From Anaerolineae bacterium (GTDB lineage Bacteria > Chloroflexota > Anaerolineae > Promineifilales > Promineifilaceae), in contig JANQGC010000332.1 of the NCBI GenBank assembly GCA_028277515.1, positions 1-64,000 of the forward strand: a stretch of 64,000 nucleotides of DNA, written 5' to 3'. The notes under the pieces are model-generated. The model saw nothing but the letters and a program-made list of their open reading frames with translations. It did not search any database and had not been told where the DNA came from. The position numbers and the translations under genes were made by a program. Below, one piece after another: positions 17,888 to 27,271 of the stretch (positions are counted from its first letter, which is position 1; every line of letters starts with the position of its first letter).

Positions 17888-20476
17888 CTATGCTTCAGGA
17901 TTCGTTGCTTCAATTCCTTGTAACGGAATAGAGAGGTAAAAAGTGCTCCCACGCCCTATTTCACTTTCAACCCAGGCCCGCCCATGATGGCGGTCGGCGA
18001 TAGATTTGACCAAACCTAACCCCAGACCCGTGCCATCAATCTCTTCAGTGCTCTCTCCTGGCACACGATAAAACTTCTCGAACAAGCGAAGTTGGTCCTG
18101 GCGAGCAATTCCAGGTCCATTGTCTTGAACTTTAATCACTATCTCGTTGCCAATTTGTTGCGCAGCTAAAATTATCTCCCCGCTTTTTGGCGCATATTTG
18201 TATGTATTGGTGAGAAAGTTAGAAATAGCCTGGTTAATTAATGATTTATCAGCGATTAATGGAGGTAAATTTCGACTGCCTTCGACCTTGAGCTTAAGAC
18301 CGGCTTCATGGGCGTAATGCCATTGTTCATCAATTAACTCACGCAGCAAAGCCGAAACGTCAACTTCCTCAAAAAGCAAACCTACGCCCGCCTCTATCCG
18401 CCCCAGGTCCAACAACGTTTCAACCATGGTTGTCATATGCTCCACGTTGTGGGACATTTTTTCGATAAATTCAAGCTGCTCAGATGTTAGATTATCCGCC
18501 ATGGATAATGCTGCCATATATCCATGCATCACGGTTAACGGCGTGCGTAAATCATGGGAAACGCTGTTCACAAACTCCGATTTTAAGCGTTCAATTTCTT
18601 TATAATGAGTAACATCGGTCAGTATCGCAACCCGACCCATAAAAAGCCCGCTCTGGTTGACAATGGGTGAAATATTTACGAAGTAGGAACGATCATTTTT
18701 ACCTTTGATCTCAAAATCAAGTTTTCCCGTTTTCGATTTGTTCAGCGCTTCAACAAATTGTTTGGAGCCGATCACTTCACCCAGGTTACGCCCCTTGACC
18801 TGCTTTGAAGTGATTCGAAAGGCATTCTCCATCGCTCTATTTATCGCTAATATTCGATCTGTTTGATCGGTGACGATAATCGCCTCGGATGTACTGGCTA
18901 AAACAGCTGCCAAGCGCTTCCTACCCCCTTCAGCATTGGCAAAAAGATAGGCATTATCAACCAGTACAGTAGCCTGACCAGCCAACGTACGCAAAAGCTG
19001 GCGCTCACTCAATGAGAACGCGCGGGTCTGCCTAAAACCTAAAAAGATGACGCCTTGAAAAACATTATTGGTTTGCAAAGGAAGCGCATATAAAGCTCTG
19101 ATCGGTGGAATATCAAATTGATCCAAACCAGTACGCTCACTAATTTGTTGTACGTTACCCAAGGCAAGTTCTTTATGTTCTCGAAGCAGCCCCATTAATG
19201 AGCGATCAAATATTTTCAAATCAGGACCTGAGGGACCTTCCTTAAATACCAGGGGTGTTCTTCCGGTCGGATCCAAAATCAACACCCTGGCCCCGGATGC
19301 CCCTGTCCCTCTCAACGCTCCTTGCAGTATGATAGGCATACTCTGTTTAATGTTGATGCTTGATGAAATATCTTGGGTTACATCTAACAATAAGGAAAGT
19401 TCATCAAGTCGTCCCTTGAGAGCCAGCTGCATATCTGTAAAAGCATGAGTTAGTTCACCGATTTCGTCCTGCCGGTTGGTATAAATGCGATTGGTTAAGG
19501 AACCGCCTTCGGCGATTAAGTGACTTTCCTTGGCCAGTTGTTTAATAGGTTTGGAAATTCCCTGGCCATAACTTCTCAGATTCGTTAAATAAACCGCGCC
19601 TAATAGCGAAATGACGGCCGCAAAAGAAAATCCAAAAAACAAGCCTTGATTCAAAACTCGTTGGAAGGGCAAAACCATAGCAACATTCCAGGACTGGGAA
19701 AATTTCGGTCCGACAAAAACGAGATCCCAGCCTTTGGTGGAGATTTGGCGGAGATATGCCTTTCCACCGACACCCATAGGAACATTAAGTATCCGCACAG
19801 TATCGAAGGCTTCATCCGACCAGGTATCAAGCGGGGGTGCACCGCCAGTTTGCAACAGCACCTGGTTTTCACTGTTGATTAGAAAACTACTGATCGGTTC
19901 TTCACCTTTAACATCGAGAATGTTGATCAAATCTATGGCCGGAACACGTCCTATGAGCAAAGTTTCGATTTGAAGATCGTCATGGATGACGGGAATGATG
20001 TATGAGACCGTCAGCCCATATTCATCAATTTTGGAGACGGCACGTTGTATTTCTCCACTTTCAAAGACGAGCGAAATGGCACTCTCTTCCTCGGTGGATA
20101 AAGTCGTTCCCAATTCTTGCGGGGGATAGGCATAAATAACGGCCGTTTCGTCATTTGCCAGAAGAACTTGTTGGAAATTTTTAGATGCTCGATACAAGCG
20201 ACTGAGGGCACGCGCTGTTACTGCCTTTTCCTGTCCGATCATCGCCTCATCATTTTGAAATTGGTTCAATACATCTTCAAGATCAGCCTGAAAACTTACC
20301 AATTCGCCGGAAGTATAGACGGCGCCGGCAGCCATCTGTGCGATATAATATTGAGTGAGAAGGGTAATTGAGAGCACAACGATTGAAGAAGTGCCAATGA
20401 GCAGAACGAGGAAAGTAAATAGGAAGTTTCTGCTGAGAAGGGAATGTTGGATGCTATGTCGAAGGTGAGAAGCCAT
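17888..20476 (-). CDS. Transmembrane sensor histidine kinase (HAMP-GAF-PAS)
   Basis: An 862-residue kinase. One helix at about 17-43, an extracytoplasmic sensor region to about 285 (Cache-like in layout), a second helix to about 305, then HAMP (305-365), GAF (365-520), PAS (525-630), HisKA with the phospho-acceptor H641 in SHDLRTP, and an HATPase domain with NAISNFLTN-like N box, DNGPGI and GTGLGLGL. No response regulator is adjacent. The input could be an extracellular ligand plus a cytoplasmic GAF/PAS signal; which ones is unknown. The stop codon abuts that of the convergent rluD-type gene. Confidence 0.92.
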   Translation of the reverse strand: MASHLRHSIQHSLLSRNFLFTFLVLLIGTSSIVVLSITLLTQYYIAQMAAGAVYTSGELVSFQADLEDVLNQFQNDEAMIGQEKAVTARALSRLYRASKNFQQVLLANDETAVIYAYPPQELGTTLSTEEESAISLVFESGEIQRAVSKIDEYGLTVSYIIPVIHDDLQIETLLIGRVPAIDLINILDVKGEEPISSFLINSENQVLLQTGGAPPLDTWSDEAFDTVRILNVPMGVGGKAYLRQISTKGWDLVFVGPKFSQSWNVAMVLPFQRVLNQGLFFGFSFAAVISLLGAVYLTNLRSYGQGISKPIKQLAKESHLIAEGGSLTNRIYTNRQDEIGELTHAFTDMQLALKGRLDELSLLLDVTQDISSSINIKQSMPIILQGALRGTGASGARVLILDPTGRTPLVFKEGPSGPDLKIFDRSLMGLLREHKELALGNVQQISERTGLDQFDIPPIRALYALPLQTNNVFQGVIFLGFRQTRAFSLSERQLLRTLAGQATVLVDNAYLFANAEGGRKRLAAVLASTSEAIIVTDQTDRILAINRAMENAFRITSKQVKGRNLGEVIGSKQFVEALNKSKTGKLDFEIKGKNDRSYFVNISPIVNQSGLFMGRVAILTDVTHYKEIERLKSEFVNSVSHDLRTPLTVMHGYMAALSMADNLTSEQLEFIEKMSHNVEHMTTMVETLLDLGRIEAGVGLLFEEVDVSALLRELIDEQWHYAHEAGLKLKVEGSRNLPPLIADKSLINQAISNFLTNTYKYAPKSGEIILAAQQIGNEIVIKVQDNGPGIARQDQLRLFEKFYRVPGESTEEIDGTGLGLGLVKSIADRHHGRAWVESEIGRGSTFYLSIPLQGIEATNPEA

Positions 20477-20774
20477 ATCCTATATATCGGGAATAATGTT
20501 ATTTACAACAAACTACCCAATCCCGAACAGTAAGCCTGGGCAAACAGCCACAATTAATTGCTCCCCATGACAATATTTCCATTACCCTCCTTCACGGATT
20601 TTAACGCTAATATTCTAAATGCTATCTTACACTACAATTATAAACCAGGAAAACAAGCCTTCTTGACAATGCCGCGCATTATATACCATACCTGGGCTTG
20701 AATCAAGTGGCAGCACCATATCTGGGGGTTTGCAGTTATTTGTCACATTGTAAATTGTCAATTATGATCCTTGA
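20477..20774. other. Divergent promoter region
   Basis: No coding potential. It separates the sensor kinase (-) from the Thr/Pro-rich protein (+). TTGACA-like hexamers occur on both strands (ttgaca near 20663 on +, and ttgtcaatt/tgtcac near 20740-20762 read on -), but I cannot pair either with a convincing -10. Confidence 0.4.
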
Positions 20775-21368
20775 ATGGATTCTAGCCGCCGTACATACAC
20801 CGTTTTAATCGGAATTATTTTACTGACATTACCTTGTTATTGCGGTGGCATTTATCTATTATCTTCAGCCCCTCGAAATAGGCAACAAATAACACCTCCC
20901 ACCCTACCGGCCGTGCTGACGCCAATCGCCACAAATACATTGAATCCGGACCTGGTCCCTGAATCACCAACCGCCTTCCCGACAAGCACACCATTCCCTT
21001 CGGCGACCTTGTTACCAACGAGTACACCAACCGATACACCTACTGTTATGCCAACGGCAACACAACGTGCAACCTTACCACCTTTACCCTCTGCAACCCC
21101 AACGACGCTGCTGCCGACTTCTACCACAACCCCAACGGTGACCGCAACAGCAACAGCGACAGCGACACCCACCGCCTCACCAACAGCAACGGCAACCCTG
21201 GAACTACCAACAGCAACAGCAACACCTACAACAGCCGCGACAGACACCCCCATCCCGCCAACGGCTACTGAGACATCCATCCCGGCCACAGCAACGTCAG
21301 AACCAACCCCTGAAAGTACGCCGACCTTCGTGTTTGTTACGCCTACATTTACATCCGAGCCAAATTAA
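20775..21368 (+). CDS. Membrane-anchored Thr/Pro-rich low-complexity protein
   Basis: A 197-residue protein: a basic N-terminus, one hydrophobic helix (about 9-31) and then about 165 residues made almost only of Thr, Pro, Ala and Ser (many TPT, TATAT and PTATPT runs). The tail resembles glycosylated cell-surface spacers; no catalytic domain is visible. It may be a stalk or the spacer of a once larger protein. A mirror-image long frame on the other strand is an artefact of the repetitive composition. Confidence 0.65.
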   Translation: MDSSRRTYTVLIGIILLTLPCYCGGIYLLSSAPRNRQQITPPTLPAVLTPIATNTLNPDLVPESPTAFPTSTPFPSATLLPTSTPTDTPTVMPTATQRATLPPLPSATPTTLLPTSTTTPTVTATATATATPTASPTATATLELPTATATPTTAATDTPIPPTATETSIPATATSEPTPESTPTFVFVTPTFTSEPN

Positions 21369-21470
21369 AAGGAATGCAATATTGACAATAACCCGCCGAC
21401 AAATAGAACATGCTCAATTAAAACAATCAAAGATAACAGTTCAATCATATTTTTCATTCAGAGAGTTGAA

Positions 21471-22550
21471 ATGGATATAAGCAAATTGTTGAAAAAGTTT
21501 TCGGAAACACCTGGACCCTCCGGATATGAGCAACGTATCGCAAGTGTCATTCAGAGCACTTGGGACCCGTTGGTTGACGAAATCACGGTTGATCAATTAG
21601 GGAGTGTCATTGCTACAAAAAACGGCCGTGGATCAGATCCCCGATATCGGCTGCTGATCGCTGCTCATCAAGATGAGATTGGATTAATGGTCAAAAAAAT
21701 CATCGAACATGAGGATAACGGCTTCCTGCGCGTCACCAGGGTTGGCGGCGTGGACATTCGCCAATTATACGCTCAAACAGTCGTTGTCCACGGGCGCGAA
21801 GATCTCATCGGGGTCATCGGATCGCTTCCCGCGCGTATGCTCCCCGAATCTCGAAGGAGTAGATCATTTGGCTATGAAGATTTGGTCATTGATTTAGGGA
21901 TGTCTGCGGAAGAGGTTAGTTCGCTCGTATCAGTCGGTGATTTCATCACCTTTCGCCAACCATTCCGCAAATTGTTAAACAGGAACGTGACCGCAAAAGC
22001 ATTTGATAACCGGGCTTCTGTCGTCGCATTAACGATTTGCCTGGAATACCTTCAGGAGAGACAGCATGAATGGGATATCATCGCTGTAGCCACCTCGCAA
22101 GAAGAAACCCGCCTTCTAGGCGCTTATACAAGCGCCTATGCCCAACAACCAGATATGGCCATCGCCATTGATGTTACCTTTGGTAAAGGAGCTGGAGTAA
22201 ACCAAAGCCCCGCATTTGAGTTGGGGAGCGGACCGGTCATTGATTTTGGACCAAACGTTCATCCAGGTATTCATAAAGCGCTGCAAGATACAGCCAAAAC
22301 CCTGGAAATGAAGGTCTCCCGCAGTCCCCATTCCCGTGCCTCCGGGACTGATGCGTTTGGTCTTCAAGTGGCCAGGGCTGGAATTCCAACAGGGCTGGTC
22401 TCCTTCCCATTACGCTATATGCATACAATGGTGGAAACCGTCAATACATATGATATTCGCCGGACAGGTCGACTGCTGGGTGAATTTTGCGCGGGGCTTG
22501 ATGAAAATTTCCTGGCAAAGTTAGCTGATGGGTTGATGGAGGAAGATTAA
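21471..22550 (+). CDS. M42 family metallo-aminopeptidase, paralogue 1
   Basis: A 359-residue M42 peptidase. Dinuclear metal ligands are recognisable: His in IAAHQDEIG, Asp in AKAFDNRA, the catalytic Glu pair in SQEETRLLGA, Asp in IAIDVTFG and His in RYMHTMVET. M42 enzymes form large tetrahedral or related cytoplasmic oligomers that trim peptides. An agagag Shine-Dalgarno precedes the ATG. It overlaps the next gene by one base (taATG), the first of three consecutive paralogues. Confidence 0.92.
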   Translation: MDISKLLKKFSETPGPSGYEQRIASVIQSTWDPLVDEITVDQLGSVIATKNGRGSDPRYRLLIAAHQDEIGLMVKKIIEHEDNGFLRVTRVGGVDIRQLYAQTVVVHGREDLIGVIGSLPARMLPESRRSRSFGYEDLVIDLGMSAEEVSSLVSVGDFITFRQPFRKLLNRNVTAKAFDNRASVVALTICLEYLQERQHEWDIIAVATSQEETRLLGAYTSAYAQQPDMAIAIDVTFGKGAGVNQSPAFELGSGPVIDFGPNVHPGIHKALQDTAKTLEMKVSRSPHSRASGTDAFGLQVARAGIPTGLVSFPLRYMHTMVETVNTYDIRRTGRLLGEFCAGLDENFLAKLADGLMEED

Positions 22551-23590
22551 TGAACGATTTATTGCAACAGTTAACAGAAGCCGATGGTGTCTCCAGCGCA
22601 GAAAAAGAAGTTCGTCTACTCATACGTGACCTGATTGACGCGCATGTCGATGAATGGCACGTAGATACAATGGGCAATCTGATCGCCACAAAACGTGGAA
22701 CGGGCGAGAGTGATTTACGCGTCTTGGTTGACGCGCACATGGATGAAGTTGGATTGATGATCAGCGAGATCGACAGCAGTGGGATGCTGAAATTTGAATG
22801 TGTGGGTGGCATAGATGATCGCACGCTATTAGGAAAAGTGGTTCGTGTGGGTCCAAAAAAAGTAACGGGTGTGATCGGAGCAAAACCGGTTCATTTATTA
22901 GAAGGGGGACAATTTGATCGCGTTGTCAAACGCAGCGCCATGCGCATAGATATTGGCGCAAAAAACAAAGAGAATGCCGGTGGAAAGGTGAAAGTTGGCG
23001 ACACTGCCGCTTTTGATAGCACCTATGAAGAATTGGGCGGCATGGCTATCGGCAAAGCATTTGACGATCGTGCCGGCTGCGCAGTGCTTATTGAACTGCT
23101 GCAATCCGATCCCTTTCCTTTTGATTTGATTGCTGCTTTCACTGTCCAGGAAGAAGTTGGCCTTAGAGGTGCACAAGTTGCAGCTTTCGGCGTGAAACCC
23201 GACGTCGCTTTAATTTTGGAATGCACGCCAGCCTATGATTTGCCCAATGATAATGACGTCAGTCCCAATGTCGCTTTAGGCAAAGGACCTGCAATTTATG
23301 TCATGGATCGCGTGACGATTCAGGACCCGCGACTGGTCAGCCATATAACGCACACGGCCGACCAGCATGGCATCCCCTTTCAAATTCGCCAACCAGGTGG
23401 AGGTGGAACCAATACGGCCGTGATTCAACGCTTGCATGGGGGCATTCCCTCAGCGACTATAGCCGTTCCAGGACGATATGCGCACTCACCGGCAATGATG
23501 ATCAATTTGCAGGATTACAATAATGTGGTCAAGTTAGCCGGCGCAGCATTAAGAAATTTAACACCCGATATCATTACTCGGGACAATTAG
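22550..23590 (+). CDS. M42 family metallo-aminopeptidase, paralogue 2
   Basis: A 346-residue M42 peptidase sharing the ligands VDAHMDEVG, AFDDRAG, QEEVGLRGA and RYAHSP. The fourth ligand position is glutamate (LILECTP) where paralogues 1 and 3 have aspartate, which in M42 peptidases may alter metal or substrate preference (inference). Translation is coupled to paralogue 1 by a one-base overlap; paralogue 3 begins 14 bases downstream. Confidence 0.92.
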   Translation: MNDLLQQLTEADGVSSAEKEVRLLIRDLIDAHVDEWHVDTMGNLIATKRGTGESDLRVLVDAHMDEVGLMISEIDSSGMLKFECVGGIDDRTLLGKVVRVGPKKVTGVIGAKPVHLLEGGQFDRVVKRSAMRIDIGAKNKENAGGKVKVGDTAAFDSTYEELGGMAIGKAFDDRAGCAVLIELLQSDPFPFDLIAAFTVQEEVGLRGAQVAAFGVKPDVALILECTPAYDLPNDNDVSPNVALGKGPAIYVMDRVTIQDPRLVSHITHTADQHGIPFQIRQPGGGGTNTAVIQRLHGGIPSATIAVPGRYAHSPAMMINLQDYNNVVKLAGAALRNLTPDIITRDN

Positions 23591-23604
23591 GATTGGAGAA
23601 AGAT

Positions 23605-24597
23605 ATGAACGATCTGATTAAAAAGCTGGTTGAAGCCTATGGTCCTTCCGGATTTGAAGACCAGGTGCGGGAATTGATCAAACCGGAAGTTGAGCCTTAC
23701 GCAGATGACATGAGAACTGACTCCATGGGCAACCTGATTGTCCATAAAAAAGGGGATGGCCAGGGCTTAAAAGTAATGATTGCCGCCCATATGGATGAAA
23801 TTGGTATCATGGTGACCCACATCAATAAGGAGGGTTTTCTACGTTTTACCAATATTGGCGGGGTAGTGCCGCACACCTTGCGCGGCGGCCGAGTTCAATT
23901 CGCCGATGGGTTGATTGGTATCATCAACAGCGATCGCATTGAAGATCGCGGCAAAGTTCACCCATTAAATAAGCACTATATTGATGTTGGGGCAACGAGC
24001 AAGGAAGATTGTCCTGTCCAGGTCGGCGCGGCGGCCGGGTTCCAGCGTGAATTCATTGCCCAGGGTGACCGGCTCTCTGCTAAAAGCATGGACGACCGTA
24101 TCGGCTGTGTGGTGGCCATTGAAACCCTCAAACAATTGCAAGCATCCCCGCATGATATTTATTTTGTATTTAGTGTTCAAGAAGAAGTTGGAACACGAGG
24201 TGCCCAGGCGGCCGCGAACGGCTTACTGCCAGATGTGGGTATCGCTCTTGATGTCACATTAACCGGAGATATTCCGGAAGGATATCCTATGGCGGTGAAC
24301 CTAGGTGATGGACCTGCGATCAAAGTCAAAGACTCAGGGATGATAGCTCACGCAGGTTTGGTTAAAATCATGCGTTGGCGCGCTGAGGAGGCAGAAATCC
24401 CTCATCAGCTAGAAGTGTTGGATGGCGGATCAACCGACGCTCGCTCTATTCAAATCGCCGGCCCGGGGAGTGCAGCCGGATGCATTTCAATTCCCTGCCG
24501 TTACGTTCACAGTCAGAGCGAAACGGTTCATTCCGATGACGTGCGGAACGCGGTTAAATTGTTGGTTGAAATTCTTGCCAACCCAATAGAATTATAA
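23605..24597 (+). CDS. M42 family metallo-aminopeptidase, paralogue 3
   Basis: A 330-residue M42 peptidase with ligands IAAHMDEIG, AKSMDDRIG, QEEVGTRGA, ALDVTL and RYVHSQSE. The ORF can be extended to TTG 23593, but ggag is correctly placed before ATG 23605. With the two upstream paralogues it forms a three-gene operon ending at the hairpin at 24601. Differing specificities (for example acidic, aliphatic and basic N-terminal residues) would let mixed peptides be fully degraded; this is inference. Confidence 0.92.
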   Translation: MNDLIKKLVEAYGPSGFEDQVRELIKPEVEPYADDMRTDSMGNLIVHKKGDGQGLKVMIAAHMDEIGIMVTHINKEGFLRFTNIGGVVPHTLRGGRVQFADGLIGIINSDRIEDRGKVHPLNKHYIDVGATSKEDCPVQVGAAAGFQREFIAQGDRLSAKSMDDRIGCVVAIETLKQLQASPHDIYFVFSVQEEVGTRGAQAAANGLLPDVGIALDVTLTGDIPEGYPMAVNLGDGPAIKVKDSGMIAHAGLVKIMRWRAEEAEIPHQLEVLDGGSTDARSIQIAGPGSAAGCISIPCRYVHSQSETVHSDDVRNAVKLLVEILANPIEL

Positions 24598-24600
24598 TAC

Positions 24601-24665
24601 AAATGCCAGGCATTTTTTAGGCAGTATTACTTCAAGAAAATGAGTTGAAGTGCCTGGCATTTTTC
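24601..24665. terminator. Bidirectional terminator between M42 operon and thioredoxin gene
   Basis: A 12-bp perfect inverted repeat (aaatgccaggca 24601-24612, tgcctggcattt 24651-24662) with T-rich sequence on the + strand side and an internal acttca/tgaagt dyad. It sits between two convergent genes. Confidence 0.65.
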
Positions 24666-24690
24666 TTGCGTAATTTTAAAAAACGGACCA

Positions 24691-25527
24691 CTAAAACAAA
24701 ACGGATGCTAATTCATTCCGGTAAGATTGAGTCATTGGATCGGCATCCCCTAACAACTCAAAAAGCCCCAGCATGACATCTTTTGGTTCTTTATCCCGAT
24801 ATCTTTTATCTTGCCGCAAAACTTCTAACAACCCATCCATCGCCGCTTCCATGTTATTTTGCTGGAATAGCTGCGCAGCCCGACGATACTGAGCTTCAAT
24901 AGGTTCAACATCAAAATCATCATCGTCGATTTCATTGCGACATAGAAAGCGGGCTAAGGGCATCAAACGCTCGGCATTTAACATAAACGGTCCCTGCAAA
25001 ACTTGATCGAGCAATTCTTTTGCTTCACAGCCCTGCGCTTGAGCCAGCAATGATTTGGCTAAATTTAATGTTGCCTCAGGATAGTTTGGGAAATCCAACA
25101 ATAAATCTCGGTAAGCTTGTTCGGCATCTGACCAATGCCGGGTGGCCAAAAGGCTGTTTGCGGCCCGTAATGCCAGTTCAGCTTCATTGGGAATCAATCC
25201 CTGGACAAACTGCTTGACACGAGGTTCAGGAAGCGCACCCACAAATTCATCGGCGATCTGTCCATCGATAAATGCTTTCACGGCTGGAATGCTCTGAACC
25301 TGGTAACGCATGGATACATTAGGGTTTTCATCTACATTGATCTTGGCCAGAACAAAATCCAATGCCGGATCACTTGCCAGGCGTTCAAGAATTGGACCGA
25401 GCATACGGCATGGTCCGCACCAGGGCGCCCAAAAATCAACAACGACCGGTTTATCGTGTGATTGCTGAATTACATCATATTCAAATGTCGCATCTGATAC
25501 TTCAATGATTTTATCTGGTCCGTCCAT
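24691..25527 (-). CDS. YbbN/CnoX-like thioredoxin with TPR tail
   Basis: A 278-residue protein: a thioredoxin domain (about 5-110) with intact WCGPC and cis-proline SIPAV, then a helical TPR-like region to the end. This layout is that of YbbN/CnoX, a chaperone-linked (chaperedoxin) protein that protects clients from oxidation, though the E. coli protein lacks the CxxC pair. The start ATG 25527 has a gagagg Shine-Dalgarno; the longer frame uses a GTG six bases earlier. Confidence 0.88.
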   Translation of the reverse strand: MDGPDKIIEVSDATFEYDVIQQSHDKPVVVDFWAPWCGPCRMLGPILERLASDPALDFVLAKINVDENPNVSMRYQVQSIPAVKAFIDGQIADEFVGALPEPRVKQFVQGLIPNEAELALRAANSLLATRHWSDAEQAYRDLLLDFPNYPEATLNLAKSLLAQAQGCEAKELLDQVLQGPFMLNAERLMPLARFLCRNEIDDDDFDVEPIEAQYRRAAQLFQQNNMEAAMDGLLEVLRQDKRYRDKEPKDVMLGLFELLGDADPMTQSYRNELASVLF

Positions 25528-25597
25528 AAGCACCTCTCATCCTATTTTGCGGATTTTAGCACGAAAACATCAAGTTACCATTAGATTTATCAGGTGC

Positions 25598-27169
25598 TTA
25601 CTGAGCTGTGCCCAAAACGTCTTCGGCCGTCTCCCCCGCCATCATAAGTCCCAGCTCTTCAATAGTAACATCTTCACTATTCACCGTTCCCATGACCTGT
25701 CCATTGAACATCACCATGATACGGTCAGACATCGCCTTGACTTCGTCCAAATCCTCGGAAATTAATAGAGTTGCCAGGCCCTCAGAGCGTTGAAGCAGTA
25801 ATTGGGCATGGATGTATTCAGTGGCTCCAATATCAACGCCGCGCGTGGGCTGGGCAGCGATCAAAAACCTCGGCCTCCTGGCCAGTTCACGAGCTAAGAT
25901 CAACTTTTGAATATTACCGCCTGACAAATTCTTGACTGGTGTTGCCTGGCTGGGGGTTCTCACATCATAAGCGTCAATTAACTGTTGTGAACGATCTTCA
26001 ATGAGTTTAAAGTCGAGGAAAATCCCTTTGCTATAAGGCGGTCTGACATGATCCTGCAAAATGAAATTTTCAGCCACGGTGAAATCTTTAACGACGCCAT
26101 CATGCATTCGTTCTTCAGGAATATATGATAATCCTCGATCAAACATCTGCGACGGGGATAGATTGGTAACATCTTGCCCTTCAAGCATTATATGGCCGCT
26201 TGCAACCTGCTGTAGCCCAGCAATAGATTCTGCAAGCGCACGCTGCCCGTTTCCGGAAACGCCAGCGACGCCTAAAATCTCCCCACTGCGTACTTCTAAA
26301 TTGATGTTGCGTAGTATCGGTTGGTCTTCGCTGTTGACCGCATCAACATTTTCAAGCTGAAGGCGTACTTCACCCAGTTCAGCCTGGGGTCGAACTCTTT
26401 CCATGGAAACTTCACGGCCAACCATCAGATTCGCTAAATCATGCTTGGTAACCTCAGAGGTATTTCGCGTTCCAACAAGACGGCCGTCACGCAGAACCAT
26501 CACCTTGTTGGTCAGGGCAAAAATCTCATCCATCTTGTGTGAGATAAAGATCAATGCATGGCCATCGGCCGCCATCTGCTTAAAGATTTCAAAAATGTCA
26601 TCAACCTCTTGGGGCGTCAAGACGGCCGTCGGTTCATCTAAAACCAACAAAGCAGCCCCGCGATATAACGCTTTAATAATTTCAACCCGCTGTCTTTGTC
26701 CTACAGCCAGATCAGAAATAATGGCCTTTGGATTAACATCCAACCCATATTTGTCAGCCAACTCCAAAATTCTTTCCGAAACGACATCTAAATCGACCCT
26801 TGGCTCCCGAGAAGACTTAAGGCCAAGAGCAACATTTTGCGCTACTGACAAATTATCCACCAGCATAAAATGTTGATGAATCATACCAATACCATGATTA
26901 ATAGAATCTGTTGGCGAATGAATTTCGATCTTTTGATCGTTGAGCAGGATCTCACCCTCATCCGGATCATATAATCCGTAAAGGATCTTCATCAATGTAC
27001 TTTTACCGGCCCCATTTTCGCCAAGTAACGCCAGAATCTCACCCGCTTTCACCGTCAGATCAATGTGATCGTTGGCCAAAACACCGGGAAAGCGCTTGAC
27101 AATGCCTCGCATTTCCAGAGATTCAATTCTTGGCAAGCCAGATGGCAGCAAATTGTTTTGTTCACTCAT
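25598..27169 (-). CDS. Nucleoside/sugar-type ABC importer ATPase with two NBDs
   Basis: About 523 residues with two fused nucleotide-binding domains. The first has Walker [11 protein letters not shown] (about 50), VGQRQRVEI and [10 protein letters not shown]; the second has the degenerate VSGNGQRAL and [14 protein letters not shown] with AAQPTRGVD, as is normal for this family. The layout and operon match BMP/purine-nucleoside importers (NupO/YufO type). Two in-frame ATGs are possible; 27169 has better spacing (nine bases) from aaagg than 27175. It is the last gene of the importer operon. Confidence 0.92.
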   Translation of the reverse strand: MSEQNNLLPSGLPRIESLEMRGIVKRFPGVLANDHIDLTVKAGEILALLGENGAGKSTLMKILYGLYDPDEGEILLNDQKIEIHSPTDSINHGIGMIHQHFMLVDNLSVAQNVALGLKSSREPRVDLDVVSERILELADKYGLDVNPKAIISDLAVGQRQRVEIIKALYRGAALLVLDEPTAVLTPQEVDDIFEIFKQMAADGHALIFISHKMDEIFALTNKVMVLRDGRLVGTRNTSEVTKHDLANLMVGREVSMERVRPQAELGEVRLQLENVDAVNSEDQPILRNINLEVRSGEILGVAGVSGNGQRALAESIAGLQQVASGHIMLEGQDVTNLSPSQMFDRGLSYIPEERMHDGVVKDFTVAENFILQDHVRPPYSKGIFLDFKLIEDRSQQLIDAYDVRTPSQATPVKNLSGGNIQKLILARELARRPRFLIAAQPTRGVDIGATEYIHAQLLLQRSEGLATLLISEDLDEVKAMSDRIMVMFNGQVMGTVNSEDVTIEELGLMMAGETAEDVLGTAQ

Positions 27170-27196
27170 AGCCATTCGCCTTTCATTTTACCTATG

Positions 27197-27243
27197 CGCA
27201 GCCGCAGATTGTGGCTGTGATCTTAGCCAAATCTACGGCTGCG
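27197..27243 (-). repeat. Long hairpin between binding-protein and ATPase genes
   Basis: cgcagccgcagatt (27197-27210) pairs with aatctacggctgcg (27230-27243) with one G-U-type mismatch, and the loop continues the stem (tggct/agcca). There is no T-run on the - strand, so it is not an intrinsic terminator. Such structures often protect the 3' end of abundant binding-protein mRNA. Confidence 0.6.
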
Positions 27244-27271
27244 AAGATTACCTGGTCAACCGGTCAAATTG

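Noticed and set aside
20852..21289. 145-codon frame opposite the Thr/Pro-rich gene
   Set aside because: Its Val/Ala/Gly composition is the mirror of the low-complexity gene on the + strand.
27181..27250. Intrinsic terminator after the BMP gene
   Set aside because: The stem is strong but no T-run follows on the - strand, so it is listed as a processing hairpin.
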